Positions 25,278 through 33,450 of a stretch of DNA of 64,000 nt are shown here, one piece after another. Numbering within the stretch: the stretch's first letter is position 1; the number at the start of each line of letters is the position of its first letter. This DNA is from G965276765 sp965276825 (lineage in GTDB: Bacteria > Actinomycetota > Acidimicrobiia > Acidimicrobiales > Palsa-688). A program made the translations under genes and the position numbers. The stretch spans positions 1 through 64,000 of the forward strand of contig OZ255630.1 in assembly GCA_965276825.1 (NCBI GenBank), given 5' to 3'. Below the pieces are notes generated by a model that saw only the letters and a program-made list of their open reading frames with translations, was not told where the DNA came from and ran no database searches.

Positions 25278-25420
25278 GTGCCTCTCGACCAGCTGGCCGA
25301 CCACCCGGCAATTGAGGTCATCCTCGGGCCCGGCGGATCGCTTTCACTCCAGACTCGCAACGTGGTCGGTGTCCTCGAAGTCGGGAGCACCCAGGTAGAC
25401 ATCGAACCCAAGGTCAGTCG
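25278..25420 (+). pseudogene. Fragment of McrC (5-methylcytosine restriction subunit)
   Basis: About 40 residues resemble the N-terminal part of McrC: LSLQTRNVVGVLEVGSTQVD followed by IEPKV. McrC partners the McrB GTPase in modification-dependent restriction. Neither the rest of McrC nor an mcrB gene is present in the window. Similarity stops at about 25420. Confidence 0.55.
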
Positions 25421-25803
25421 ACGCCAAGGTCGCGGCGCGGGCAGTCATGTCGGGCGAAGCGAATGTGATACCCAAGTCCAGCGACGACCTCGTCGAGATG
25501 AGCCGGGTGCTGCATGTAGACCGCTCGACGGCGTAGCGAAGGCCGCCGGTGAACAGCGTCAGCAGCGAAGTGATGGCGCCGATCGCCATGAAGGGCACCG
25601 TAGTGGGTCGGGGCCCGGTTGCCGGACGCTGAACGAGAGGAGGAAGAACGACGAGATGACGGCCACGAGGGGGCAGAGAATGGGCCCAGAGGAAGTCCCG
25701 GCCGGCGCCGGAGCTCGAGTCGCTCGACGGCTTCCTCGTCTACTGGGGCAGTGGGGAGCGCAGCCACGCCTTCTGGGGTTGCGCTCAGGTCGGTGCTCGT
25801 CAC
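25344..25803 (-). pseudogene. Coupled membrane protein with frameshifts
   Basis: GTG 25803 overlaps the stop of the GH26-like gene by 4 nt and begins TSTDLSATPEGVAALPTAP, a normal-looking N-terminus. Hydrophobic segments follow in two other frames: CPLVAVISSFFLLSFSVRQ and PFMAIGAITSLLTLFTGGL. I infer a small membrane protein with at least two helices disrupted by indels. Its coupling to a secreted glycosidase is the only functional hint. Confidence 0.4.
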
Positions 25804-26819
25804 GTGCGATGCCGCTGATGCAGGACGAGGGATCGATAGACACTGGAAGCCTGGGGTGCCTCCTGGAGCCGGAGAACAGTCGACGAAGGAGGGTTGAAGT
25901 AGGACTCATAGGCGAGGTTCGTCGAATCGAACACCGAGGCCATCCCGCTGACATAGGCGGCGTCGTCGCCGCCGCCGCCTTGGCTCCGAGGGAGGAGTCC
26001 CCACTCGGGGACACTGAGCGGCTTGCCTTGCTGGCGGGCAAAGGCGAGGACCGCAGCGAGGCCATCGGGTTGTGCGTAGATCTGGTGCCACCGTGAGGGC
26101 CCCGGAGGGGGCCGGTGTCCGTTGACTAGGTCGTCGTAGGCATCGACCCCGATGATGTCGACCGCCTTCGAGCCTGGGTAGTAGCTGCTGAAGGGCAGAG
26201 GCCGGTAGCCGGCGTTCACAGCCCAATCGAGCCGGAAGTGGCTTCCAGGCACACTCTTGAGCGCGAGGGCTCCTCGGGCCCAGAATTGCCGCCACTGCTG
26301 AAGTTGGGCGGCGGTCGACCCGGCCGAACCCACGCCGGGCTTGAAGTTGGCTTCGGGCGCCAGACGGATTATCGACCTTCCCAGACCGTCCCTCACCAGG
26401 TTCTCCCCCAGGATTCGGTACCAACGGTCGTACGCTCCTGCTGCTCCGCGGGCACGCCAGTTCGATGGCGCGGCGGAAGGAGCGATGGACTGCGTGATCA
26501 CGAGCGACCGACCTCGGCGGGCGTGGACCCACTTTGCCCAGTTCTCTCCCGTGACCCTCGTTGCGGTGAACCAGGGCTGCGCCCACGTGGCCCACGTCGG
26601 CGACGCGTCGTTGAAGACCATGGCGCACGGCAGTGTCGAGTGCAGGGCCCGTTGGACGACGGCACGATCCTGTTGGCGGACTCCCGAGTAGAGGCAGACC
26701 TGCCGCGCCGGGGGGGTGGTGTGGGGCGATGTCGACCTGCAGGCACTGAGGGAGAACGCGAGGATCAATGCGCACATACAGCCGAGCAATGCGCGAAGAG
26801 GCAACCGAGAGCGCCTCAC
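25800..26819 (-). CDS. GH26-like glycosidase lipoprotein
   Basis: A 339-residue extracytoplasmic protein with a signal sequence (ALLGCMCALILAFSLSAC) and a lipobox cysteine near residue 27. The catalytic domain resembles the GH26 clan (beta-mannanase/endoglucanase type): IIRLAPEANFKPG carries the candidate acid/base glutamate, AVNAGYRP and DIIGVDAYDD form the next strands, and LSVPEWGLLP carries the candidate nucleophile. Two more GH26-like genes lie on the opposite strand 0.9 kb away. It may trim a mannose- or glucose-containing polymer made by the nearby glycosyltransferases. Exact specificity unknown. Confidence 0.8.
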   Translation of the reverse strand: MRRSRLPLRALLGCMCALILAFSLSACRSTSPHTTPPARQVCLYSGVRQQDRAVVQRALHSTLPCAMVFNDASPTWATWAQPWFTATRVTGENWAKWVHARRGRSLVITQSIAPSAAPSNWRARGAAGAYDRWYRILGENLVRDGLGRSIIRLAPEANFKPGVGSAGSTAAQLQQWRQFWARGALALKSVPGSHFRLDWAVNAGYRPLPFSSYYPGSKAVDIIGVDAYDDLVNGHRPPPGPSRWHQIYAQPDGLAAVLAFARQQGKPLSVPEWGLLPRSQGGGGDDAAYVSGMASVFDSTNLAYESYFNPPSSTVLRLQEAPQASSVYRSLVLHQRHRT

Positions 26820-27730
26820 GCAGGCGCACCGATGAGATCAGCGCGCCATGGCCTTGGCGGGCCGGCCCGATGAGCCGGAAACGTGTCGAAAGGGTCAGGG
26901 CGCCCGGCGAGGCAGAACCAATCGAGACCGGGACGTGGTTGATCGGCGCGTGTCAGGTCGGATGGGGGGCCAACGAGCATCCACATCGAGCTTAGGGCTC
27001 ATCGTTGCTCGACGATTCCTACAGTGCGGCGTGGAGGACCTTGACGGCACCGACGGTCCGGCTCCTGAGGGTGGTGCTGGGCCCGATGCGGACGACCCGG
27101 CCGTTGGCCAGGAGCACTTCGTGCCCCGACCGGACGCCGGCGATCGCTTCAGCTCGGGCTCCAAGATTCCGGGATCCGGCAGGCGCAGCCCCGTTCCCGG
27201 CGGCGGTGACACGGCCGCCTGTTTGGCGCAGCAGACACCTTTGGCCGGACAGAGCGACGCCCACGACCGCACCCCGCCGGGTAGACAGTCAGGTCGCCAT
27301 GGCCTACGCGCCGCCATAGTCCATCGTCGCGCGACGAGTCACCGCGGTATCACCGCCACCGACGCCCCATCGGTGGCGATGGACTCCGTTACCTCGCGGT
27401 AGCTATCGCAGTCCACATCCGCACTCGTACTATTACCCGACGACCTCCAAGGTGAGGGAGGCACGGTCGCTGGTGGCGCCGTCGATGCTCCTTCAGACAG
27501 CAGCCGTCCTACTGACTTCCTGACGTAGGAGTGCGCGAGCCGAGCGGCGGCGAAGGCCAGAGCGTCATCGATGCGCTCACCTCCGGCTTTGGCTTCGAAG
27601 GATCGGGGCGCAGGTCACCTCCCGGCCGGTGGACGCCTTCGGAGATTTCGTCTCTGTGATGTGAGCCTCAAGCTTGGCGGTCGCACGTTCGAAAGCGGGA
27701 GGGAACGTCACACCGGAGCGAAGGGTTCTG
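26820..27730. other. About 910-bp divergent intergenic region between GH26 genes
   Basis: No confident gene. A minus-strand frame 27264-27019 (81 codons, ending VVRIGPSTTLRSRTVGAVKV) reads somewhat like protein but has no ribosome binding site or known domain. Promoters for both GH26-like units must lie here. An AAGGG element stands about 6 nt before the ATG at 27731. Confidence 0.4.
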
Positions 27731-29125
27731 ATGAAGTACAAGTCCATTGCAGCGGTGGTCGCTGTCGCTGTCGCCGTTGCGACAGGGATGATTGTGCCCG
27801 GCCGAGCTGGCGCCGACGTTGCGGTGTTCCCCCCTGTGCCTCGGGACGGGAGTGTCTACCTTGGCGTCTCCGAGCCCGGAGGCGCCACCTCCTTGGCCAC
27901 ATTCGACAGCGATGCCGGCATCTCCCAGCCGGCGATCTACAACAAGTACGTTCCAGCCGACGGGTCACTCATACCGGCCTTGCAGACGGGAGCCTTCGAC
28001 CCGGGGATGACCATGATGATCTCCTGGGACGTCACCTTCTCCGGTCAGGCCGTCACCTCCGGAGCGGATGACGCGTACCTTGCCGCACAGGCGGCGGCTG
28101 TGAAGGCGTACGCGAAGCCGGTGTTTCTGCGCCTCGACTGGGAGATGAACGGATCTTGGTACTCCAACTACTCGCTTCCAGCGGTCAGCCCGGCTGCGTA
28201 CATCGCTTCTTGGCGCTACGTCAGACAGGCGTTCGCGGCCGTTCCGAATGCCTCCTTCGTGTGGGCCCCGAACGTGAACGACACGAGTTTTCGCGGCGCC
28301 ACCCACCCGACCTCCGAATGGTATCCAGGAGATGACGTCGTGGACTGGGTGGGGCTAGACGCATATCCTCAGTTCTCGACGCCCGCGTGGATTTTGAATG
28401 GGACCGACGGCATGAATGCCATGGCGGCATTCGCGCAGGCGCAGCGAAAGCCGATGATGCTTTCGGAGTGGGCTCCCGATCTCCCGAACGCTGACACCGC
28501 TGCGTCGATCGACATGGTGCTCGGGTGGGCGTCAGCGTGGCCCCAAACCGTGAAGGCGCTGGTCTATTTTGACTTCGACAACCATACCGGTGACTTCACC
28601 CTCGCCGATCATCCGGTCGGCGCGACAGAGTTGCGGAGGCTGACGGCTGACCGAACGCGGTTCCTGACATTCGTGGTCCCGTCGGGAAGTGGCTCCATGA
28701 GCGCACGGGTGTCCTCCGGAACGCCGACGGCGTCCGTGGGAGCCCCAACGGGAGTCGGCACCACGCCCGGCGTCCCCACTCCACCACCGGTCTCTTCTGG
28801 AATGCAGCGAGCATCAGCACGAACCTCGACGGGAATCGTCACGCGGCCGGGTTCCCGTTCCCCCTCCCCGAGCCTCCGGTTGTCTGTCAAGTCCGCCGGC
28901 GTCGGTCGTGAGAGACGACCGTACGTTGCCCGGCTCGTCGCGGTGGGCGGACGCTCTCCCTATCGATGGAGAGTCACCGGGCTCCCGGCCGGGATACACC
29001 TCACGGGCTCACACCTCACGGGGGCTCCACGCCATGTTGGGCGGTTCCGGCTGGACATGACTGTCACCGACGCCGGCGGTCGCAGTGCGACACGCCGTGT
29101 GTCGGTCTTCATTCGGATTCATTGA
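27731..29125 (+). CDS. Secreted GH26-family glycosidase with C-terminal Ig-like domain
   Basis: A 464-residue protein starting at ATG 27731 with a signal peptide (AAVVAVAVAVATGMIVPG). The GH26 core shows PVFLRLDWEMNGSWYSNY (acid/base glutamate), SFVWAPNVNDTSF, YPGDDVVDWVGLDAYPQ and KPMMLSEWAPD (nucleophile glutamate). After a Ser/Thr/Pro/Val-rich linker (about residues 320-380) comes a putative immunoglobulin-like module (SPYRWRVTGLPAGIHLTGS, then VTDAGGRSATRRVSVFI) of the He_PIG kind, likely for binding or cell-wall placement. GH26 enzymes cut beta-1,4-mannans and some mixed glucans. A related gene follows 30 bp downstream. Confidence 0.88.
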   Translation: MKYKSIAAVVAVAVAVATGMIVPGRAGADVAVFPPVPRDGSVYLGVSEPGGATSLATFDSDAGISQPAIYNKYVPADGSLIPALQTGAFDPGMTMMISWDVTFSGQAVTSGADDAYLAAQAAAVKAYAKPVFLRLDWEMNGSWYSNYSLPAVSPAAYIASWRYVRQAFAAVPNASFVWAPNVNDTSFRGATHPTSEWYPGDDVVDWVGLDAYPQFSTPAWILNGTDGMNAMAAFAQAQRKPMMLSEWAPDLPNADTAASIDMVLGWASAWPQTVKALVYFDFDNHTGDFTLADHPVGATELRRLTADRTRFLTFVVPSGSGSMSARVSSGTPTASVGAPTGVGTTPGVPTPPPVSSGMQRASARTSTGIVTRPGSRSPSPSLRLSVKSAGVGRERRPYVARLVAVGGRSPYRWRVTGLPAGIHLTGSHLTGAPRHVGRFRLDMTVTDAGGRSATRRVSVFIRIH

Positions 29126-29155
29126 CCGATCCGGAAGGAGAGGTATTCTCGCCTG

Positions 29156-30400
29156 GTGACCGTTTCGGCATGCCCGCACGCAGCGGCGCGTGGCGGCCTT
29201 CCTGCTCCGCTCGCGGGCGTCTGTCTGACATCTCCCGCCTCGAGCCTCGACGAGTTGCACCGATTCGAGACGACCATCGAAGCAGAAGCAAACGCTCTCT
29301 GCTACTACCAGAACTTTCATACGGCCTACCCCGTCGCAGCTGTCGACGCGATCGCAGCCGCGGGGATGCACCAAATGTTGACCGTGCAGCCCTCGACCGC
29401 GCAGATCGACATTCGGGGATGGATTCGCGCGAAGGACGACGGAGTCGACTCGGAAATCGTTAGCGGGTCGACGTATCACGGGATCGTCGCCGGCGCGAGT
29501 CTCTTCTGCAATCGGGTCGACCAACCCGCCGGAACTGTGGTCGTGCTAGGCGGACTATCTGGAAACGCCAGCGCCCACGTCACGTTGGTTGAGCACGTGC
29601 GGAGCGGAGTGCCGAGCGGGTCAGCTGTGACGACGACAAGCTTCACGCTAAACGAACGGGTACCCGCCCGTTGCTATCTCTTCGATTTCGCGGGCATGGC
29701 GCTCGGCCATTACGACGATGTCATCGGGAAATGGGCCCTGACGGCTGGCGGCTCGCGGACTACCGTCCGGTTCGCGCACGAGATGAACGGAGGCTGGTAT
29801 GGCTGGGGCATGCAGCACGGTGGCTCCGGGCTGACGCCGAGCGGCTACCGCTCCTTGTGGCACTACTGGAGGAGTGTCTGGCGAGCGCACGAGGACGCCC
29901 ACCGCTTGGACCACGCCGCATGGGTCTGGTCGCCAAATGTTACGGGCAGCGTGGGTGAGACGCCGGCCGACTCCGGACGTGCGATGGTGGGGGCGGAGCG
30001 TGGATCGGCTTGCCCGCTTTACCCTCCCGACCGGCCCGGAGGCGGCCGCGGAACGCGGAGCTGCTACCCCGGCGACGACGCCGTCGAATACGTGGGCCTC
30101 GACGGATTTGCACGGCTGAGCTCCGGCGACTTCCGCTCCGCCGAGACTCTTTTCGACCGCGATGTGCGTTGGATCCGCTCGGCGATCACGCACCGACGCC
30201 AAATTCTCATCGCCGAGACGGGTGCTGACCGGAATCTTGGGGCCCGCCGAGGACCATGGATCGATGGACTCTTCACGTACACGAGACACGCGCGGCTCCT
30301 CGGCGCGTTCTATTTCAACAACCACAACTATGCCGTGACCCTGGACCCAGCCACGAGCTGCTTCCTCGGCCGGCACTTCCGCTCCCTGGCTAACACCTGA
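29156..30400 (+). CDS. GH26-like glycosidase, second plus-strand copy
   Basis: A 414-residue protein with GTG start, 30 bp after the previous GH26 gene; GGAAGGAGAGG lies about 13 nt upstream. The catalytic half shows TTVRFAHEMNGGWYGWG (acid/base), HAAWVWSPNVTGS, YPGDDAVEYVGLDGF, RRQILIAETGADRN (nucleophile glutamate) and GAFYFNNHNYAV. The first 190 residues are not clearly a known domain and lack a typical signal peptide. It may be exported by another route, form a complex, or have its start mis-set. It ends 78 bp from the convergent SQD1-like gene. Confidence 0.8.
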   Translation: MTVSACPHAAARGGLPAPLAGVCLTSPASSLDELHRFETTIEAEANALCYYQNFHTAYPVAAVDAIAAAGMHQMLTVQPSTAQIDIRGWIRAKDDGVDSEIVSGSTYHGIVAGASLFCNRVDQPAGTVVVLGGLSGNASAHVTLVEHVRSGVPSGSAVTTTSFTLNERVPARCYLFDFAGMALGHYDDVIGKWALTAGGSRTTVRFAHEMNGGWYGWGMQHGGSGLTPSGYRSLWHYWRSVWRAHEDAHRLDHAAWVWSPNVTGSVGETPADSGRAMVGAERGSACPLYPPDRPGGGRGTRSCYPGDDAVEYVGLDGFARLSSGDFRSAETLFDRDVRWIRSAITHRRQILIAETGADRNLGARRGPWIDGLFTYTRHARLLGAFYFNNHNYAVTLDPATSCFLGRHFRSLANT

Positions 30401-30478
30401 CTACGACGCTCGCTGCGGTGAGCGGTAGCCAACCACCAGGGCCCGCCCGGGGTTGGTCGGGTCGGTCTCCGCGATGCC

Positions 30479-31711
30479 TCAGTCGTGTTCGGCGCCGATC
30501 GACGCTGCAGGCTCGGTGTCGACGTCGAGGTCGGGGGAGGTGGGCATGCCGGACCGCCAGACCGAGCGGGCGATGATCTTGGAGGTGTCGACCCGGCCGC
30601 GATACTTGCCTGCAATCTCGGTGACCTCCTTCATCAGGCCCTCCGACAAGGTGGTCGTCTCCAGCCCCAGAGCCAGGAACTGCTCGTTGGCGACGACCAG
30701 CTCGTTTTCTGCCGCCTCTCGGCGGGGGTTGGGTAGGTAGGCCACCTTGGCCCCGGTCATGCTCGACACCAGCTCCGCCAGCTCCCCCACTCGGTGCGTC
30801 TCGGTCATCTGATTGAACACCGACACCCGCGAGCCGCGCACGGGAGAGTGTTCGATGGCCAACTGCACGCAGCGCACCGTGTCGCGAATGTGGATGAACG
30901 CGCGGGTCTGACCGCCGGTCCCGTGCACGGTCAGCGGATGACCGACCGCCGCCTGCATGAGGAACCGGTTGAGAACCGTGCCGTAGTCCCCGTCGTAGTC
31001 GAACCGGTTGATCAGTCGGACGTCCATCTCGGTCTCGGGCGTCTGGGTCCCCCATACGATGCCCTGATGCAGGTCGGTGATCCGCAGCTGATCGTTGTTG
31101 GCGTAGAAGGCGAAGAGCAGCTGATCGAGCGTCTTGGTCATGTGGTAGACCGAGCCCGGGTTGGCCGGGTGGAGGATGTCGCGCTCGATGTCCCCGTCGG
31201 GAGTCGGAACCTTCACCGTCAGGTAACCCTCGGGGATCGGCGCCGAACCCGACCAGCCGTAGCCGTAGACGCCCATGGTGCCGAGGTGCACGATGGCCGG
31301 GTCCAGCTCCTCGGCCACCACCGCGGCGAGCACGTTGTGGGTGGCGCGAACGTTGTTGTCCACCGTGTAGCGCTTGGCCCGGCTGCTGCGCATCGAGTAC
31401 GGCGCGGCGCGTTGCTCTCCGAAGTGCACAATCGCGTCCGGCCGCTCCAGGCGCAGCAATCGGGCAAAGGCATCGAACTCTGTCGCCAGGTCCAGCATTT
31501 CGAAGCCGATGGTGCAGCCGCTGACCTCGTGCCAGGCCCGGATCCGCTCACCGACGTGGCGGATGGGGGTCAGCGAGTCGACACCGAGCTCGAGGTCGAT
31601 GGCCCGCCGGCTCAAGTTGTCGACGATGGTCACCTCGTGACCCTCCGCCGACAGGTGCAACGCCGTCGGCCACCCACAGAACCCGTCACCACCAAGAACA
31701 AAGGTCTTCAC
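30479..31711 (-). CDS. SQD1-like nucleotide-sugar enzyme (UDP-sulfoquinovose synthase family)
   Basis: A 410-residue NAD-dependent SDR enzyme. The family marks are TFVLGGDGFCGWPTALHLS (NAD-binding), SRRAIDLELGVDSLTPI, VHLGTMGVYGYG, YHMTKTLDQ (Y-x3-K) and ITDLHQGIVWGTQT. SQD1 makes UDP-sulfoquinovose from UDP-glucose and sulfite for sulfolipid. GTG 31711 with GGGAGGAGG upstream is preferred and overlaps the GT2 stop by 4 nt. No sulfolipid synthase (SqdX/SqdD) is visible; the coupling to a cellulose-synthase-like GT2 suggests the product is built into a polysaccharide instead. Confidence 0.85.
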   Translation of the reverse strand: MKTFVLGGDGFCGWPTALHLSAEGHEVTIVDNLSRRAIDLELGVDSLTPIRHVGERIRAWHEVSGCTIGFEMLDLATEFDAFARLLRLERPDAIVHFGEQRAAPYSMRSSRAKRYTVDNNVRATHNVLAAVVAEELDPAIVHLGTMGVYGYGWSGSAPIPEGYLTVKVPTPDGDIERDILHPANPGSVYHMTKTLDQLLFAFYANNDQLRITDLHQGIVWGTQTPETEMDVRLINRFDYDGDYGTVLNRFLMQAAVGHPLTVHGTGGQTRAFIHIRDTVRCVQLAIEHSPVRGSRVSVFNQMTETHRVGELAELVSSMTGAKVAYLPNPRREAAENELVVANEQFLALGLETTTLSEGLMKEVTEIAGKYRGRVDTSKIIARSVWRSGMPTSPDLDVDTEPAASIGAEHD

Positions 31712-33450
31712 GTCGCCTCCTCCCTCTCGAAACCGCTGCTCCGACGCCTCTCCCCGATCAACCAATCACGCATGGTCTCTGGCCGCCGACCCTCGAGCAC
31801 CGCCTCCGACCCGACCATGTACTCATGGGAGACGAGATCGATGACCGGCCCCTCGGCGTACGCAGTCAAGTCAATGACCGGGTCAGCCTCGACGCGGCTC
31901 GCCCGCGAAGGCAGGATAAGGCGTCCTATCACCACCGCGTTGACGATCCCAAACAGGCCGACCACGCCGAACCGCACCGAACCGGTCTGTTGGATACGCC
32001 AACTCGCCAGTCCGAGCCAGACTAAGGCGAGGGTCCCGTTCCAGGTGGTTACCCCCCACCAGAAGCGCCGACTGGCGTCTGCCGGACCTCTCGATGGCTG
32101 CCAGGACATCACGCGTCCCCTTGCGAAGTCCCAAAGGGCAAGCGCCTGAGCCCAGCCAACTGCGATGTTCAGTGGCCAAATTCTTGGACTATACGGAGCA
32201 TTGTGCCACAGTGGGTACAAAACAACCCCGGTCAATACCGCCGGCACGAGCAAAAGAGCGTTATGGAGTCGAACCTCACCTGGGAGAAAAAACAATAGTG
32301 CGATAGGGATGAGGGGTGCGACAAGTGTTCTCGCGGCCGTATAGAGATTCCAGAGCCAGCCCGCCACGTAAGGGAGCCGAGCACGTGCCGACATCGGCAC
32401 CCGCCACATGTGATTGGTCCAGACAAGCGACGTCGCACCGCAGCACCACCGGTACTGCTGCCGCATAAATGAATCAAGCGTCGAAGGGCACATGCCGGCG
32501 GCTAGAGGTACCGGGAGATATTCGAGCCGGTACCCATTCTTGCGGGCATCTAATCCGGTATGCGAGTCCTCGGCGTAGGGGATCTGCGTGAAACCGTCGT
32601 TCGGCGCTAACGCTCTCCTTCGATAAACGGCGTTCGAGCCCACGCAGAGCGCTGAGCCGAAGCGGTTCCGCGAAACCTGCGCCGCGCGGTAAAAAATCTC
32701 TAGTGTCGGTCCGGCGGCGCGCTCGATCCAACTCTGCGCCCGGTCTACACGAAAGAACTGTGGCGTTTGAACAATTCCAACCTGAGCGTCCTCGAGATAC
32801 GGAAGTGTCTCAGCAAGGAAGTCGCCGCGCGGGCAGAAATCCGCATCAAATATCACTATGTACTCAGCATTACTGCGATGAAACGCGTAGTTTAGGTTGC
32901 CTGATTTCTTGTGGTCATGCACTGGCCTACGAAGATACTCGAATCCACACTCAGACGCCGCCTGCTCCGCTTCATCGCTATCACCGTCATCGAGCACCCA
33001 CACGTCCACCCTGCCTGGATGACATCGAACCAGCTCTGTTACGCCAGCCCAGGTGTTCAGGAGAACCCCCAGGGGCTCGCCGCAAATCGGAAGAAAGACG
33101 TCCACGCTAGGCCATACCACCGGCTCCCAAGTGCGGACGCGCTGATCGTGAGCGACCCTGTCAAACCCCTTCCCCGTGAAGTTGACGGGAAGGCTTACAG
33201 CCTGGTACACAATATAGATAAACGTATACACACAGAACAGTGGTGCCGCCCAGGGGAGGACAGATACGAGCCGAACCTCGAGAAGGACTTGAGCGGCGAC
33301 CAGGCATCCGGCGCTCAATGAGATACCGACCGCCAGATAGACCAAGGCTCGCCAGACGTAGGAATCCCGCTCCTCATCCGTCGGTGGGTAAGGTATGACG
33401 AGTCCTGGCCGTGTGGGGGCATGTCGAGGCTGCGACGTCTTCGTTGCCAT
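31708..33450 (-). CDS. Cellulose-synthase-like processive glycosyltransferase (GT2)
   Basis: A 580-residue membrane enzyme polymerising a beta-glycan from a nucleotide sugar and moving it across the membrane. Two N-terminal helices precede the catalytic domain with VWVLDDGDSDE (first D), VIFDADFCP (DxD), PYAEDSHTGLD (catalytic base region) and QQYRWCCGA (Q-x-x-R-W product site). Four to six helices follow. There is no PilZ domain, so no direct c-di-GMP control is evident. ATG 33450 overlaps the upstream gene's TGA. GC content and codon use are lower and less biased than in neighbouring regions, suggesting transfer. Confidence 0.9.
   Translation of the reverse strand: MATKTSQPRHAPTRPGLVIPYPPTDEERDSYVWRALVYLAVGISLSAGCLVAAQVLLEVRLVSVLPWAAPLFCVYTFIYIVYQAVSLPVNFTGKGFDRVAHDQRVRTWEPVVWPSVDVFLPICGEPLGVLLNTWAGVTELVRCHPGRVDVWVLDDGDSDEAEQAASECGFEYLRRPVHDHKKSGNLNYAFHRSNAEYIVIFDADFCPRGDFLAETLPYLEDAQVGIVQTPQFFRVDRAQSWIERAAGPTLEIFYRAAQVSRNRFGSALCVGSNAVYRRRALAPNDGFTQIPYAEDSHTGLDARKNGYRLEYLPVPLAAGMCPSTLDSFMRQQYRWCCGATSLVWTNHMWRVPMSARARLPYVAGWLWNLYTAARTLVAPLIPIALLFFLPGEVRLHNALLLVPAVLTGVVLYPLWHNAPYSPRIWPLNIAVGWAQALALWDFARGRVMSWQPSRGPADASRRFWWGVTTWNGTLALVWLGLASWRIQQTGSVRFGVVGLFGIVNAVVIGRLILPSRASRVEADPVIDLTAYAEGPVIDLVSHEYMVGSEAVLEGRRPETMRDWLIGERRRSSGFEREEAT

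Noticed and set aside
30429..30456. CCAACC/GGTTGG inverted repeat between convergent genes as a terminator
   Set aside because: The arms are only 6 bp, the loop is 16 nt and no T-tract follows, so it is too weak to call.
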